A DNA stretch of 36,798 bases from Bdellovibrionales bacterium. Its GTDB lineage: Bacteria; Bdellovibrionota; Bdellovibrionia; Bdellovibrionales; JAMPXM01. The notes under the pieces were generated by a model that did no database searches, was not told where the DNA came from, and saw only the letters and a list, made by a program, of their open reading frames with translations. This document shows positions 22,055 through 30,374 of the stretch, one piece after another (position 1 is the stretch's first letter; every line of letters begins with the position of its first letter). Made by a program: the position numbers and the translations under genes. Where the stretch lies: NCBI GenBank assembly GCA_005808505.1, contig SYLX01000084.1:1-36798 (forward strand), given 5' to 3'.

Positions 22055-24487
22055 TCAACCTTTGACGATCAGATTCAAAATGCGTCCGGCCTTGTAGATC
22101 ACCTTGTCGATCGGTTTGCCGCCAAGAGCGTTGCGCACAGACTCGAGAGCCTGCGCCGCCTGAACCGCATCGGCTTCGGCAGCGTCTTTGGCAAGCTCGA
22201 TGGTGCCCCGCGACTTTCCGTTGACCTGCACACCTATAGTGACCACGGAGTCCACTGTCAAATTCGAATCAAAACTCGGCCAAGGTGCCAGCGCGACGAA
22301 AGTTTTTCCATCCTTGTTCTCACCCATGAGCGACCAAAGTTCTTCACTCAAGTGGGGCGCAAACGGCGAGAGAATCTGCACGAGCGGCTTCAAAACTTTA
22401 CGAGGGCGCTGACCCGATTTGTAGACTTCGTTCAGCAAGATCATCATCGCCGAGATAGCTGTGTTAAAGCCGAGGACTTCGATGTCTTCGCCGACCTTCT
22501 TGATCGTTTTGTGTAAGAGGCGGTTGAGCTCATCCGACGGTTCTGAATCGTCGACTTGGAGTTGGCCGTTGTCGTCTGTGCAAATTCTCCAAACTCGATC
22601 CAAGAAGCGGCTGACGCCATCGATGCCCGATTCAGCCCAGGGCTTGTCGCGATCCATTGGTCCCATGAACAAGATGAAGCAGCGAAGAGCGTCGGCTCCG
22701 TACTTTTCCTTCATCTCGTCGGGATTCACGACGTTGCCGCGGGACTTCGACATCTTCTCGCCGTCGGCACCCAAGATCATCCCTTGGTGAGCCAACTTTT
22801 GGAACGGCTCTTCGTGGCTCACGAGACCCACATCGAAGAGAACCTTTTGCCAGAAACGAGCGTAGAGCAAATGCCCGACCGTGTGCTCGGGACCACCAAC
22901 GTAGAGATCGACGGGAAGCCAGTACTTCTGCTTCTCAAAAGAAACCGGTTCGCGATCGTTGTTCGGATCGGCGTAACGTAAAAAGTACCAGCTCGAGCCC
23001 GCAGATCCCGGCATCGTGTCGGTCTCACGCGCGCCGATCTCGCCAGAGCTACTGTCTTGGTAGCGCATCCAATCCTTATCGCGAGCAAGGGGAGCTTCAC
23101 CTTTTTCGGTTGGCTCGTAGTCCGCAACTTTCGGGAGGAGAACCGGAAGCTCGTTTAAAGGAACAGCTTTCATCCCAGCTTGCGGGAAGTGGACGACAGG
23201 GAAAGGTTCGCCCCAGTAGCGTTGACGGCTAAAGAGCCAGTCGCGCAGTTTATATTCTACACGACGTTGACCGAGTTTTTTCTCCTCGAGATGACGGATC
23301 ATGCGCTCGATCGCCTGAGGCTTCGAGAGTCCGTTGAGAAAATCCGAATTCACAAGTGAGCCGTCGCCTTCAAAAGGAAGTGGATCTTCACTCTGCAAGA
23401 CCCTCACGATCGGAAGTTTGAACTTCTCGGCGAACTCAAAGTCGCGACCATCGTGACCAGGTACGGCCATGATTGCGCCGGTTCCGTAATCCATCAGAAC
23501 GTAATCGGCCGTCCAGATCGGAATCGGCTCGTTGGTGATCGGGTGATGCGCGTAGGCTCCGGTGAAAACACCTGTTTTGTCGGTCGCTGCTTTGCGATCG
23601 ACTTCGAGTTTGCGTGAAGCTTGCTCGATGTAGTTTTCAACGGTCGAGCGTTGACCCGAGCTTGCGATCTTCAGAGTCAACGGATGTTCAGGTGCGATCA
23701 CCATGAAGGTTGCGCCGAATAAAGTATCGGGACGAGTCGTGAAGATTTCGAGCTGCTCACCCGGGAAGCCCTGAACGTTGAACAAGACCGAAGCGCCCTC
23801 GCTTTTTCCGATCCAGTTTCGTTGAGCTTCTTTCGTGCGTTGAGGCCAGTCGACTTTGTCGAGATCATTGAGCAAGCGTTCAGCGTACGCCGTAATCTTG
23901 AGCATCCACTGCTTCATCGGCATGCGCACGACGGGATGTCCACCGCGTTCACTTTTCCCGTCGACGACTTCTTCGTTCGCGAGAACCGTGCGCAAAGCAG
24001 GGCACCAATTCACCGGAACTTCTTTTTGGTAAGCGAGTCCGCGTTCAAAGAGCTTAGTGAAAATGAACTGCGTCCACTTGTAGTACTTCGGATCGGCCGT
24101 GGAAATTTCGCGGCTCCAGTCGAAGCTGAATCCGAAAGATTTCAACGTACGACGGAAACTTTCGATCGCTTTATCGGTCGTGATGGCCGGGTGAACTCCG
24201 GTTTGGATCGCGTATTGCTCCGCCGGCAATCCGAACGCGTCGTAGCCCATTGGATGAAGAACGTTGAATCCCTTGTTGCGCTTGTAGCGCGAGATCACGT
24301 CGGTGGGCGTATAAGAAGCCATGTGCCCGATGTGCAGGCCCGCGCCTGAAGGGTAGGGGAACATGTCGAGTGCGTAGAACTTCGGTTTCGAAGTCTCTGC
24401 CGAAATATCGTCGGCCGCTTTGAAGGCGCCGGCTTCTTCCCACTTTTTCTGCCAATTCGAGTCGATCTTTTTATGGTCGTAAAACAT
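22055..24487 (-). CDS. leuS: Leucyl-tRNA synthetase
   Basis: This class I synthetase charges tRNA-Leu. The 810-residue protein has the HIGH motif (52-55, in PSGAGLHIGHMASY) and an inserted CP1 editing domain with the threonine-rich TTRPDTLFGATFMV (250-263) and GHDGRDFEFA (344-353). It also has WLFSRQRYWGEPFP (417-430), DTMPGSAGSSWYFLRY (490-505), the KMSKS motif (578-582), and the tRNA-binding anticodon and C-terminal domains. The length is at the compact end of bacterial LeuS. The start MFYDHKKIDSNWQKKW is the standard one. The gene is divergent from the response regulator at 24707, with a 219-bp non-coding gap in which I could not assign a promoter. Confidence 0.97.
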   Translation of the reverse strand: MFYDHKKIDSNWQKKWEEAGAFKAADDISAETSKPKFYALDMFPYPSGAGLHIGHMASYTPTDVISRYKRNKGFNVLHPMGYDAFGLPAEQYAIQTGVHPAITTDKAIESFRRTLKSFGFSFDWSREISTADPKYYKWTQFIFTKLFERGLAYQKEVPVNWCPALRTVLANEEVVDGKSERGGHPVVRMPMKQWMLKITAYAERLLNDLDKVDWPQRTKEAQRNWIGKSEGASVLFNVQGFPGEQLEIFTTRPDTLFGATFMVIAPEHPLTLKIASSGQRSTVENYIEQASRKLEVDRKAATDKTGVFTGAYAHHPITNEPIPIWTADYVLMDYGTGAIMAVPGHDGRDFEFAEKFKLPIVRVLQSEDPLPFEGDGSLVNSDFLNGLSKPQAIERMIRHLEEKKLGQRRVEYKLRDWLFSRQRYWGEPFPVVHFPQAGMKAVPLNELPVLLPKVADYEPTEKGEAPLARDKDWMRYQDSSSGEIGARETDTMPGSAGSSWYFLRYADPNNDREPVSFEKQKYWLPVDLYVGGPEHTVGHLLYARFWQKVLFDVGLVSHEEPFQKLAHQGMILGADGEKMSKSRGNVVNPDEMKEKYGADALRCFILFMGPMDRDKPWAESGIDGVSRFLDRVWRICTDDNGQLQVDDSEPSDELNRLLHKTIKKVGEDIEVLGFNTAISAMMILLNEVYKSGQRPRKVLKPLVQILSPFAPHLSEELWSLMGENKDGKTFVALAPWPSFDSNLTVDSVVTIGVQVNGKSRGTIELAKDAAEADAVQAAQALESVRNALGGKPIDKVIYKAGRILNLIVKG

Positions 24488-24706
24488 ACGGATTCACCGA
24501 TCAATCGTTGTTGGGTGTCAGAGATTGGAACCGTAAAAAACCAGCTCAACCTCGATTCAAGGGTTTCGGAGCGCAGTTTAACCACGGGTCCGGAGCGTGT
24601 CATCCGAAAGTCTAGATTCCGGCCTGCCCAAAAGGCGAAGACTGTGCGGCGAGAGGAGAACTGGTCTCGGGCCTCGCTCCGCGAGCCGCTAATATGAGAT
24701 GAAGTT

Positions 24707-25681
24707 ATGCGAGTCGCTAAAAAGTCATCTGAACAACTCATTCTCACCGTCGACGACGATCAGGATAACCTGACGCTCGTGGCGCGCACTTTGGAGCACG
24801 AAGGCTACAAAGTTCTTCGCGCGGGTACGGGTGAAGAAGCGTTGGAGAAGATGAAAACAGCGTCGCCTGATCTTGTTCTTCTCGACGTGAATATGCCGGG
24901 AATGGGCGGGATCGAAGCTTTGAAACGCATTCGCGCCAACCAATCCCAAGCCGAAGAGACACACACATCGGTGATCATCGTGAGCGCGCGCAGCGACACG
25001 GACGACATCGTTCGCGGTCTTGACACGGGTGCAGACGATTACGTCTGCAAACCGTTTGATCCTTGGGAGCTTTTGGCCCGCGTTCGTGCGCAGCTAAGAA
25101 TCAAAGATCTTACGGATCGGTTAGCCGAAGCTAACGAGCGACTGCAAGAACTCGTCGACATCGACGATCTTACGGGCCTCTTCAACATGCGGTCGGTTTA
25201 CCAGAAGCTCGATCTCGAGATTGGCCGAGCTAAGCGTTACAACCGCGCCGTTGCCGTCATCATGATGGACATGGACGAATTCAAAGACGTGAATGACTCT
25301 CATGACCACCTTTTCGGGAGCTTTGTTCTCTCGGAAGTCGGAAAGATCATCCGCGGAAACATCCGCAACGTCGACTTTGCGGCCCGCTACGGCGGCGATG
25401 AGTTTTTGATCGCGCTTTCGGAGACGACGGTAGAAGGCGCGGCCCTCTTCGCCGAGCGTCTGCGCAAAGTTATCGGTGCCTATCTCTTCTCTAAGGACGG
25501 CTATTCGATGAATTTGACCGCAAGTATCGGCGTTGCGGTCGTACAGCCGACACTCCAAGCGATCGACGCAAAAACCCTCGTACGATACGCGGACCATGCG
25601 ATGTACGACTCCAAACATTCGGGCAAAAACTGCGTCAGAACGTTTGATATGTCCTCGCTTTCCCTGCGCAAAACGAGCTGA
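24707..25681 (+). CDS. Response regulator with diguanylate cyclase output (REC-GGDEF)
   Basis: The 324-residue cytoplasmic protein joins a receiver to a cyclic-di-GMP synthase. The receiver (~10-130) has the acidic triad DDD (16-18), phospho-acceptor Asp60 (LVLLDVNMPG), Ser93 and Lys115 (CKPFDP). A coiled-coil linker (~130-152) leads to DDLTGLFN (153-160) and an intact active site RYGGDEF (GGDEF 229-233). The inhibitory I-site RNVD (220-223) lies exactly five residues before it, so product feedback is expected. This is the PleD/WspR-like type, with one receiver. The cognate kinase is not adjacent; the CheA-like kinase at 17165 is a possible partner but this is inference. Confidence 0.93.
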   Translation: MRVAKKSSEQLILTVDDDQDNLTLVARTLEHEGYKVLRAGTGEEALEKMKTASPDLVLLDVNMPGMGGIEALKRIRANQSQAEETHTSVIIVSARSDTDDIVRGLDTGADDYVCKPFDPWELLARVRAQLRIKDLTDRLAEANERLQELVDIDDLTGLFNMRSVYQKLDLEIGRAKRYNRAVAVIMMDMDEFKDVNDSHDHLFGSFVLSEVGKIIRGNIRNVDFAARYGGDEFLIALSETTVEGAALFAERLRKVIGAYLFSKDGYSMNLTASIGVAVVQPTLQAIDAKTLVRYADHAMYDSKHSGKNCVRTFDMSSLSLRKTS

Positions 25682-25726
25682 GAAAACAAGCTGGCGCGAG
25701 TTTTCCAAACGGTGTAGTTTCCTCGC

Positions 25727-26788
25727 ATGACACCGCCGGAATCCATTGCTCAACCCACTCCTCTACCATCAGGCTTCGCGACGACTCCTGAAGACGATGC
25801 ACTGGCGAGACGAGCCACTTACCTCTCGCTTGGCGTGAGCGTAGCGCTCCTCGCTTTTAAATTTTGGGGCTACCGGGTTACTCAGTCGCAAGCTGTTTTC
25901 TCCGACGCGATGGAGACGATCGTCAATGTCGTCGCCGCTGGTCTTGCGATGGTAGTACTTGCGATCGCGTTCAAGCCTGCCGATAAAGAACACCCTTATG
26001 GTCACGGGAAAGTCGAATTTTTTTCCGCTGCTTTTGAAGGTGGTTTGATCGCCTTTGCTTCGGTCATGATTTGCGTGGAGGCCGTGCAGTCGCTTATCCG
26101 TGGGAGCGAAGTCAAATCGATCGGTTTGGGCTTAGCGGTCACGATCGCGGCGGGCTTAGTCAACGCAGGCCTTGGCCTTTATCTTTTGCGCTCCGGTCGC
26201 AAACATAAGTCGGCCACGCTTGAAGCTAGTGGACAACACGTCCTTTCGGATTTTTGGACAAGTGCCGGAGTTGCAATCGGACTCATCCTCGTGAAGGCAA
26301 CCGGCTACGTTTGGATCGATTCGCTCGCCGCTTTGCTCGTAGGTCTTTTATTGGGTTGGACAGGCATGCGCCTCGTTCGCCGCTCCATCGGCGGCCTTTT
26401 GGATGAAGAAGATCAAAGTGTTCTGAGGGATCTTCTCAACATCGTTGGCCGCGAACGACCTACCGGCATCATTCAGCTCCATCATCTTCGCGTGATCCGC
26501 TCGGGACGCTATCATCATATTGATGCTCATTGTGTCGTCCCCGAGTTCTGGGACGTGGCCGAAGCTCATGCCCACACGGACGCTTTCGAAGCTAGGCTGA
26601 TGAAGGATTACCCTTACCCAGGAGAGCTGCACCTGCATGTAGATCCCTGTCGTCGAGCGTATTGTAGGGTTTGCGATGCTCCGGATTGTCCGATCCGACG
26701 CCAGCCCTTTGAGCATCAGCGACAGTTGTCGCTTGAGGAGATGACGAATCCTGAAGAGCCAATGCAGTTCAAGCGCGAGTTAGTGTGA
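25727..26788 (+). CDS. Cation diffusion facilitator metal exporter with Cys-rich tail
   Basis: CDF proteins export Zn2+, Fe2+, Mn2+ or similar ions by proton antiport as inner-membrane dimers. The 353-residue protein has about six membrane helices. Metal-site residues are visible at SDAMETIVN (Asp60, Asn67) and HVLSD (His171, Asp175). The family motif EHPYGHGKVEFF (89-100) and a cytoplasmic ferredoxin-like domain (~225-306) ending HLHVDPC follow. The unusual part is the C-terminal ~45 residues, with Cys308, 313, 316 and 321 in a C-x4-C-x2-C-x4-C arrangement. This could form an extra regulatory metal site. It follows the GGDEF gene by 45 bp on the same strand. Confidence 0.9.
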   Translation: MTPPESIAQPTPLPSGFATTPEDDALARRATYLSLGVSVALLAFKFWGYRVTQSQAVFSDAMETIVNVVAAGLAMVVLAIAFKPADKEHPYGHGKVEFFSAAFEGGLIAFASVMICVEAVQSLIRGSEVKSIGLGLAVTIAAGLVNAGLGLYLLRSGRKHKSATLEASGQHVLSDFWTSAGVAIGLILVKATGYVWIDSLAALLVGLLLGWTGMRLVRRSIGGLLDEEDQSVLRDLLNIVGRERPTGIIQLHHLRVIRSGRYHHIDAHCVVPEFWDVAEAHAHTDAFEARLMKDYPYPGELHLHVDPCRRAYCRVCDAPDCPIRRQPFEHQRQLSLEEMTNPEEPMQFKRELV

Positions 26789-26822
26789 TTCTTTTCCCAC
26801 ACCAGCTCTGAGAAGCGCTGCG

Positions 26823-26847
26823 TTTTTGAGCACTGCTGCCTCAAAAA
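26823..26847. repeat. Inverted repeat downstream of the CDF gene
   Basis: TTTTTGAG and CTCAAAAA form an eight-base perfect stem with a nine-base loop, 34 bp after the CDF stop codon. The stem is AT-rich and is followed by TCTTTATG rather than a long T run, so it is at best a weak terminator. It could also be part of the control region of the small lipoprotein gene at 26983. Confidence 0.35.
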
Positions 26848-26982
26848 TCTTTATGAGAAATCGTCCTTTGCTGATTTTTCATTTAGCTAGAAGCGGTCTT
26901 TTCGGATATGACCAATGCTTCGTTTTTGTTTTACGTCGCACGAATCAACCGCGCGTATTTTACGTTTTTTAAGGAGTCGGAC

Positions 26983-27216
26983 ATGTTCCGTTTTACATAC
27001 GCTTTCCTCGCACTCGCTACAGCTTTCGCACTCAATGGCTGCTCGCAGTGCTCGAACCCGAACACTGAAACTCCCGCTGGCGCGCCCCCGGCACCCCCGG
27101 CTGAAGCTCCTGCAGCAACTCCTGCAGCTGACACAATGGCACCTGCTGCAACTCCTGACGCTGCTGCAGCTCCCGCTGCTGGCGCAGACGCAGCTGCTAC
27201 TCCCGCTGCTCAGTAA
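26983..27216 (+). CDS. Small Ala/Pro/Thr-rich lipoprotein
   Basis: The 77-residue precursor starts with a classical lipoprotein signal ending LNGC (Cys18), followed by a second cysteine nearby (SQC). The mature peptide is almost wholly Ala, Pro, Thr and Asp, which predicts a disordered, proline-stiffened tether at the cell envelope. AAGGAG lies just upstream of the ATG at 26983; a longer reading of the same frame from 26908 would bury the signal peptide and is unlikely. A strong terminator follows, so it is a single-gene transcript. Similar Ala/Pro-rich lipoproteins are hard to classify by homology. Confidence 0.65.
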   Translation: MFRFTYAFLALATAFALNGCSQCSNPNTETPAGAPPAPPAEAPAATPAADTMAPAATPDAAAAPAAGADAAATPAAQ

Positions 27217-27246
27217 GCTCGGGATTCAGAAACGGAAAATACAATA

Positions 27247-27278
27247 GGCGCTCATCACTGAGCGCCTTTTTGTTTTTT
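27247..27278 (+). terminator. Intrinsic terminator after the small lipoprotein gene
   Basis: GGCGCTCA and TGAGCGCC form a perfect eight-base stem with loop TCAC, followed by TTTTTGTTTTTT. This is one of the strongest terminators in the window, and it ends 36 bp before the convergent ferritin-like gene. Confidence 0.92.
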
Positions 27279-27313
27279 GATGCGGACTCAAACGGCTCAA
27301 TTAAGAAGCGAGC

Positions 27314-27742
27314 TTAAGTCTTGCTGACGGTGAGCATCTTCACCACTTCTTCGATGTGCTCTGTTTCGGAGCGGATCATCTCGCGCACGAGTTCTTCAAG
27401 AGCAATGTTGTCTTCGCACAGCGGAAGAATCTCTTTGTACATCTCAATGGCTTGTTGTTCGAACTGGAGGCTCTCTTTCAGGATCTCGAGCACTTGATGC
27501 GTTGTCGTTTCGGGAACTGAAGAAACTTTCAGTGAAGGATGGCCGCCCAAAGAAGTGATCTTCTCACCGATCGTCGAAGCGTGAGCGTAGGCTTCGTTTG
27601 CTTGCTCGTGGAACCACTTCACAATAGGAATCCGGTTCGGACCCGTGATCATAAGCGCATAGTGGAGGTAACGGACCACGCCCGAGATTTCCATTTCCAA
27701 AATCTTGTTCAGCTTTTCCACGATCTTCTTGTTGTCTGCCAT
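27314..27742 (-). CDS. Bacterioferritin-like iron-storage protein lacking the heme methionine
   Basis: The 142-residue four-helix protein belongs to the ferritin-like superfamily. The dinuclear-iron ligands fit bacterioferritin positions: Glu18, Glu50, His54, Glu95, Glu126 and His129 (NEAYAHA; ETEH). The heme-ligating Met52 of classical bacterioferritin is Tyr here, so a heme-free, ferritin-like or Dps-like oligomer is likely. It may oxidise and store iron or protect against peroxide. GGGAGG precedes the ATG. It lies 53 bp downstream of the gamma-glutamyltransferase gene on the same strand and could be co-transcribed or have its own promoter. Confidence 0.82.
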   Translation of the reverse strand: MADNKKIVEKLNKILEMEISGVVRYLHYALMITGPNRIPIVKWFHEQANEAYAHASTIGEKITSLGGHPSLKVSSVPETTTHQVLEILKESLQFEQQAIEMYKEILPLCEDNIALEELVREMIRSETEHIEEVVKMLTVSKT

Positions 27743-27795
27743 TTGTTGACCTCCCTTGAGATGATAATCTTGAACCAGTTCGTACTTGAGTTCGA

Positions 27796-29451
27796 CTAAA
27801 TTCCGCCCGCTGCACCTTCGCCACGCGCGTCCGCCGCGCCGGAAAGTAATCCTTCCGGTGAAAGGCGAACGCCGTAAACTTTCGCGGTGCTGCCAGTCTC
27901 AATTTTATGACCACGAGCCCGCAAAGCTTCAATCGTTTCCGGCGGTAAGCGCATCGCATCCGTTTTTACCGTGTTGGGTAAAAATTGGTGATGTACGCGA
28001 GGCGCTTGGATCGCTTGATCGATATCAAACGGCTGCGTGAGCGAGCGATGCAGCACTTGCATCACCGCGCTGATGATCCGAGGTCCACCCGGAGACCCGA
28101 CGGCAAGAATCGTCCGTCCTTCTTTCTCCACGATCGTAGGGCTCATGCTCGAAAGGGGGCGAGCGCGAGCTTGAACACGATTCGTCTCGCCCTGAATTAA
28201 ACCAAACATATTTGGTTGACCCGGTCTCGTCGTGAAGTCGTCCATTTCGTTGTTGAGCGCAATCCCCGAGCGGGGAGTGACGACACCTGAACCGTAGCCA
28301 CCGTTGAGAGTCACGGTGAATGCGACTGCGTTTCCTTTGGCATCCATCACAGAGAAGTGGGTCGTTTGCTCTTTCTCGAACGAAATCTCACGTAGAGGTT
28401 CGACATCGAGTGCTTTGTCCATCTTCACCTTGGCCGCAAGACTTGCGAGATATTTTTCACTTAGGAGCTCTTCCATCGGATTTTTTGAGAAATCTGGATC
28501 ACCGAGAAGTGTACGCCCACGGTAGCTGAGCTTCATGATCTCGATCAAAAGATGCAGCTCATCGACCGAGAGAGGCGCTTTCTCCGAAAGCTTCAAACGC
28601 GTCATGAGTTGAACGGCCTGAGCGATGATCAGTCCGCCGCTGCTCGGAGGCGGCATCAGATAAAGACGGTGGCCAGCGTAATCCGCCTTGATCGGATCCA
28701 TCCAGCGGACGCGGTAGTTCTTGAGATCTTCCACCGTGATGACGCCGCCGTTTTTCTGAACGATGTCGGAGAGTTCTTTCGCAACTTCGCCCTCGTAGAA
28801 AGCGCGGGGACCTTGCTTTTGGAGCGACTTCATAAAGCGCGCAAGGCCTGGCTGCTTAAGAACTTCGCCGGGCTTAAGCGAGGTTCCGGCTTTAGAAAAG
28901 ATCGCTTTTCCCTCGGGATTAAACCGTTTCATCGTGAACTCGGTTTCTTCGACCCATTCACCGCTCACGCGAAAGCCTTTTTCGGCGAGTGCGATGGCTT
29001 CGGGAAAAAGTTGCGCCCACTTGAGCTTGCCGTATTTTTCATGAAGCGCCCAAAGCCCAGCCGGAACTCCAGGTACGCCCACCGCAAGGCCACCCGTAAT
29101 GGAGGCATCCTTAGCTTTGTCTTTGTAGAGATCTGGATGAGCTTTCCCAGGAGCCATTTCGCGAAAGTCGATCGCTTTGACTTCGGAGTTCATTTTCACG
29201 ATCGCAAACCCACCGCCGCCAAAGGCCGCGTAGTAAGGATGCGTGACCGCTAGGCTTAGAGCTACCGCAACGGCAACGTCCACGGTGTTTCCGCCTCTGA
29301 GGTGAATCGCGCGTCCGACCTCAATGGCGTGTGGTGAGGGGCCCGCTACCATGATCTGGTGGCCCTCGGCCGGAACGGCATGGCCCTTAATGGGTAGAAT
29401 TCCAACTAATCCAGCGAGAATGACCGAGTAAATCCGCCTGTTTCCGAGCAT
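27796..29451 (-). CDS. ggt: Gamma-glutamyltransferase (periplasmic precursor)
   Basis: GGT hydrolyses or transfers the gamma-glutamyl group of glutathione and related peptides in the periplasm. The 551-residue precursor has a signal peptide (about 1-25), the large-subunit motif GGNTVDVAVAVALSLAVTHP (52-71), GGGGF and DFREMAP. The autocleavage/nucleophile site is TTHFSVMD (363-370), where Thr363 becomes the N-terminus of the small subunit. Downstream are NNEMDDF, RPLSSMSPTIV and GSPGGPRII, the substrate-binding and oxyanion loops. The ATG at 29451 is chosen because GGGGGAAG lies just upstream. All catalytic elements are intact. Confidence 0.94.
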   Translation of the reverse strand: MLGNRRIYSVILAGLVGILPIKGHAVPAEGHQIMVAGPSPHAIEVGRAIHLRGGNTVDVAVAVALSLAVTHPYYAAFGGGGFAIVKMNSEVKAIDFREMAPGKAHPDLYKDKAKDASITGGLAVGVPGVPAGLWALHEKYGKLKWAQLFPEAIALAEKGFRVSGEWVEETEFTMKRFNPEGKAIFSKAGTSLKPGEVLKQPGLARFMKSLQKQGPRAFYEGEVAKELSDIVQKNGGVITVEDLKNYRVRWMDPIKADYAGHRLYLMPPPSSGGLIIAQAVQLMTRLKLSEKAPLSVDELHLLIEIMKLSYRGRTLLGDPDFSKNPMEELLSEKYLASLAAKVKMDKALDVEPLREISFEKEQTTHFSVMDAKGNAVAFTVTLNGGYGSGVVTPRSGIALNNEMDDFTTRPGQPNMFGLIQGETNRVQARARPLSSMSPTIVEKEGRTILAVGSPGGPRIISAVMQVLHRSLTQPFDIDQAIQAPRVHHQFLPNTVKTDAMRLPPETIEALRARGHKIETGSTAKVYGVRLSPEGLLSGAADARGEGAAGGI

Positions 29452-29593
29452 GCGAGCTTCCCCCTTTTTGCCACCCCGAAAGCACAACTTGGTTTGATGA
29501 AGTTTTCAATCTCAAAGAGACGGTTGGCATTGAGCGGCGCTTTTGGTAAGTCCCGGTCTTCCTTGCAAAAAACTTACGAACGAGGGGTTAGCC

Positions 29594-30367
29594 GTGAACT
29601 TCGCGGAAGAAAAACCAACGCTTGAAAACGCGGACGCACAACCTGTGACCGAGGACCCCAAAACTGGTTCGGATCGCTCGCGTCGAACACCGCGCATGGC
29701 CCTCACTCGCGATCTCCGTCGCCCGACGGAATACGTTACCCTCATGAACGGGGAGTACAGCGAGTGGGCACTCAATGAAGAGCGCGCACCCAAAAACCGC
29801 GGCCAATGGCGCACGAATGTTTTCAAAGTCGGCGCTGATCACCCGCTCGATCTCGAGATCGGCACCGGCAACGGCTACCACTTCGCTCACTTGGCAGAAA
29901 AATCTCCCGAGCGCGCTCTCGTCGGTCTCGAACTAAAGTTCAAGCCGCTCATCCAGTCGATTCGCCGCGCCCTTCGCACGGGCGCTAAAAACGCGCGGAT
30001 CGCGCGCTATGATGCGAACCTTCTCGAACATCTCTTCGGACCAGAAGAACTCAACAACGTTTATATTCATCACCCGGATCCGTGGCCCAAAGAACGTCAG
30101 TGGAAGCATCGTTTGATTCAATCCGACTTCCTCGTCGTCCTTCACGGACTGATGAAGCCGGGTTCGTTCGTCGATTTCAAAACGGACTCGCGAGAATACT
30201 TCGAATGGGCCATCGAGCGGTTTAAGACTTCGCCGTTTCAGGTTACGCGCGAGAGCTGGGACTTGCACCGCTCCGAATGGCAATCAGAAAACTTCGTCAC
30301 GCACTTCGAGACGATTTTCTTGAGCAAAGGCCAGCCGATTCACTACGCTCGGCTGGTGAAGAGTTAA
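29594..30367 (+). CDS. trmB: tRNA (guanine-N7)-methyltransferase
   Basis: TrmB uses S-adenosylmethionine to methylate G46 in the variable loop of tRNAs. The 257-residue protein has the SAM-binding motif DLEIGTGNGYHFAHLA (86-101), the acidic ribose contact GLELKFK (111-117) and ARYDAN (137-142). It also has the hallmark HHPDPWPKERQWKHRLI (159-175) and later FKTDSREYFEWAIE. The N-terminal ~45 residues are a charged extension. The start is GTG at 29594, with GAGGGG seven bases upstream. It is convergent with the lipoprotein at 30375, with seven bases between stops. Confidence 0.93.
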   Translation: MNFAEEKPTLENADAQPVTEDPKTGSDRSRRTPRMALTRDLRRPTEYVTLMNGEYSEWALNEERAPKNRGQWRTNVFKVGADHPLDLEIGTGNGYHFAHLAEKSPERALVGLELKFKPLIQSIRRALRTGAKNARIARYDANLLEHLFGPEELNNVYIHHPDPWPKERQWKHRLIQSDFLVVLHGLMKPGSFVDFKTDSREYFEWAIERFKTSPFQVTRESWDLHRSEWQSENFVTHFETIFLSKGQPIHYARLVKS

Positions 30368-30374
30368 TCAACGG

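Noticed and set aside
26915-27247. Alternative frame through the Ala/Pro-rich gene giving Leu/Gln repeats
   Set aside because: It is a frame-shifted reading of the GCT/CCT repeats; the other frame has a proper ribosome-binding site and lipobox.
28552-29253. Plus-strand frame of 233 codons opposite ggt
   Set aside because: It is antisense to an intact GGT gene, with no ribosome-binding site or recognisable motif.
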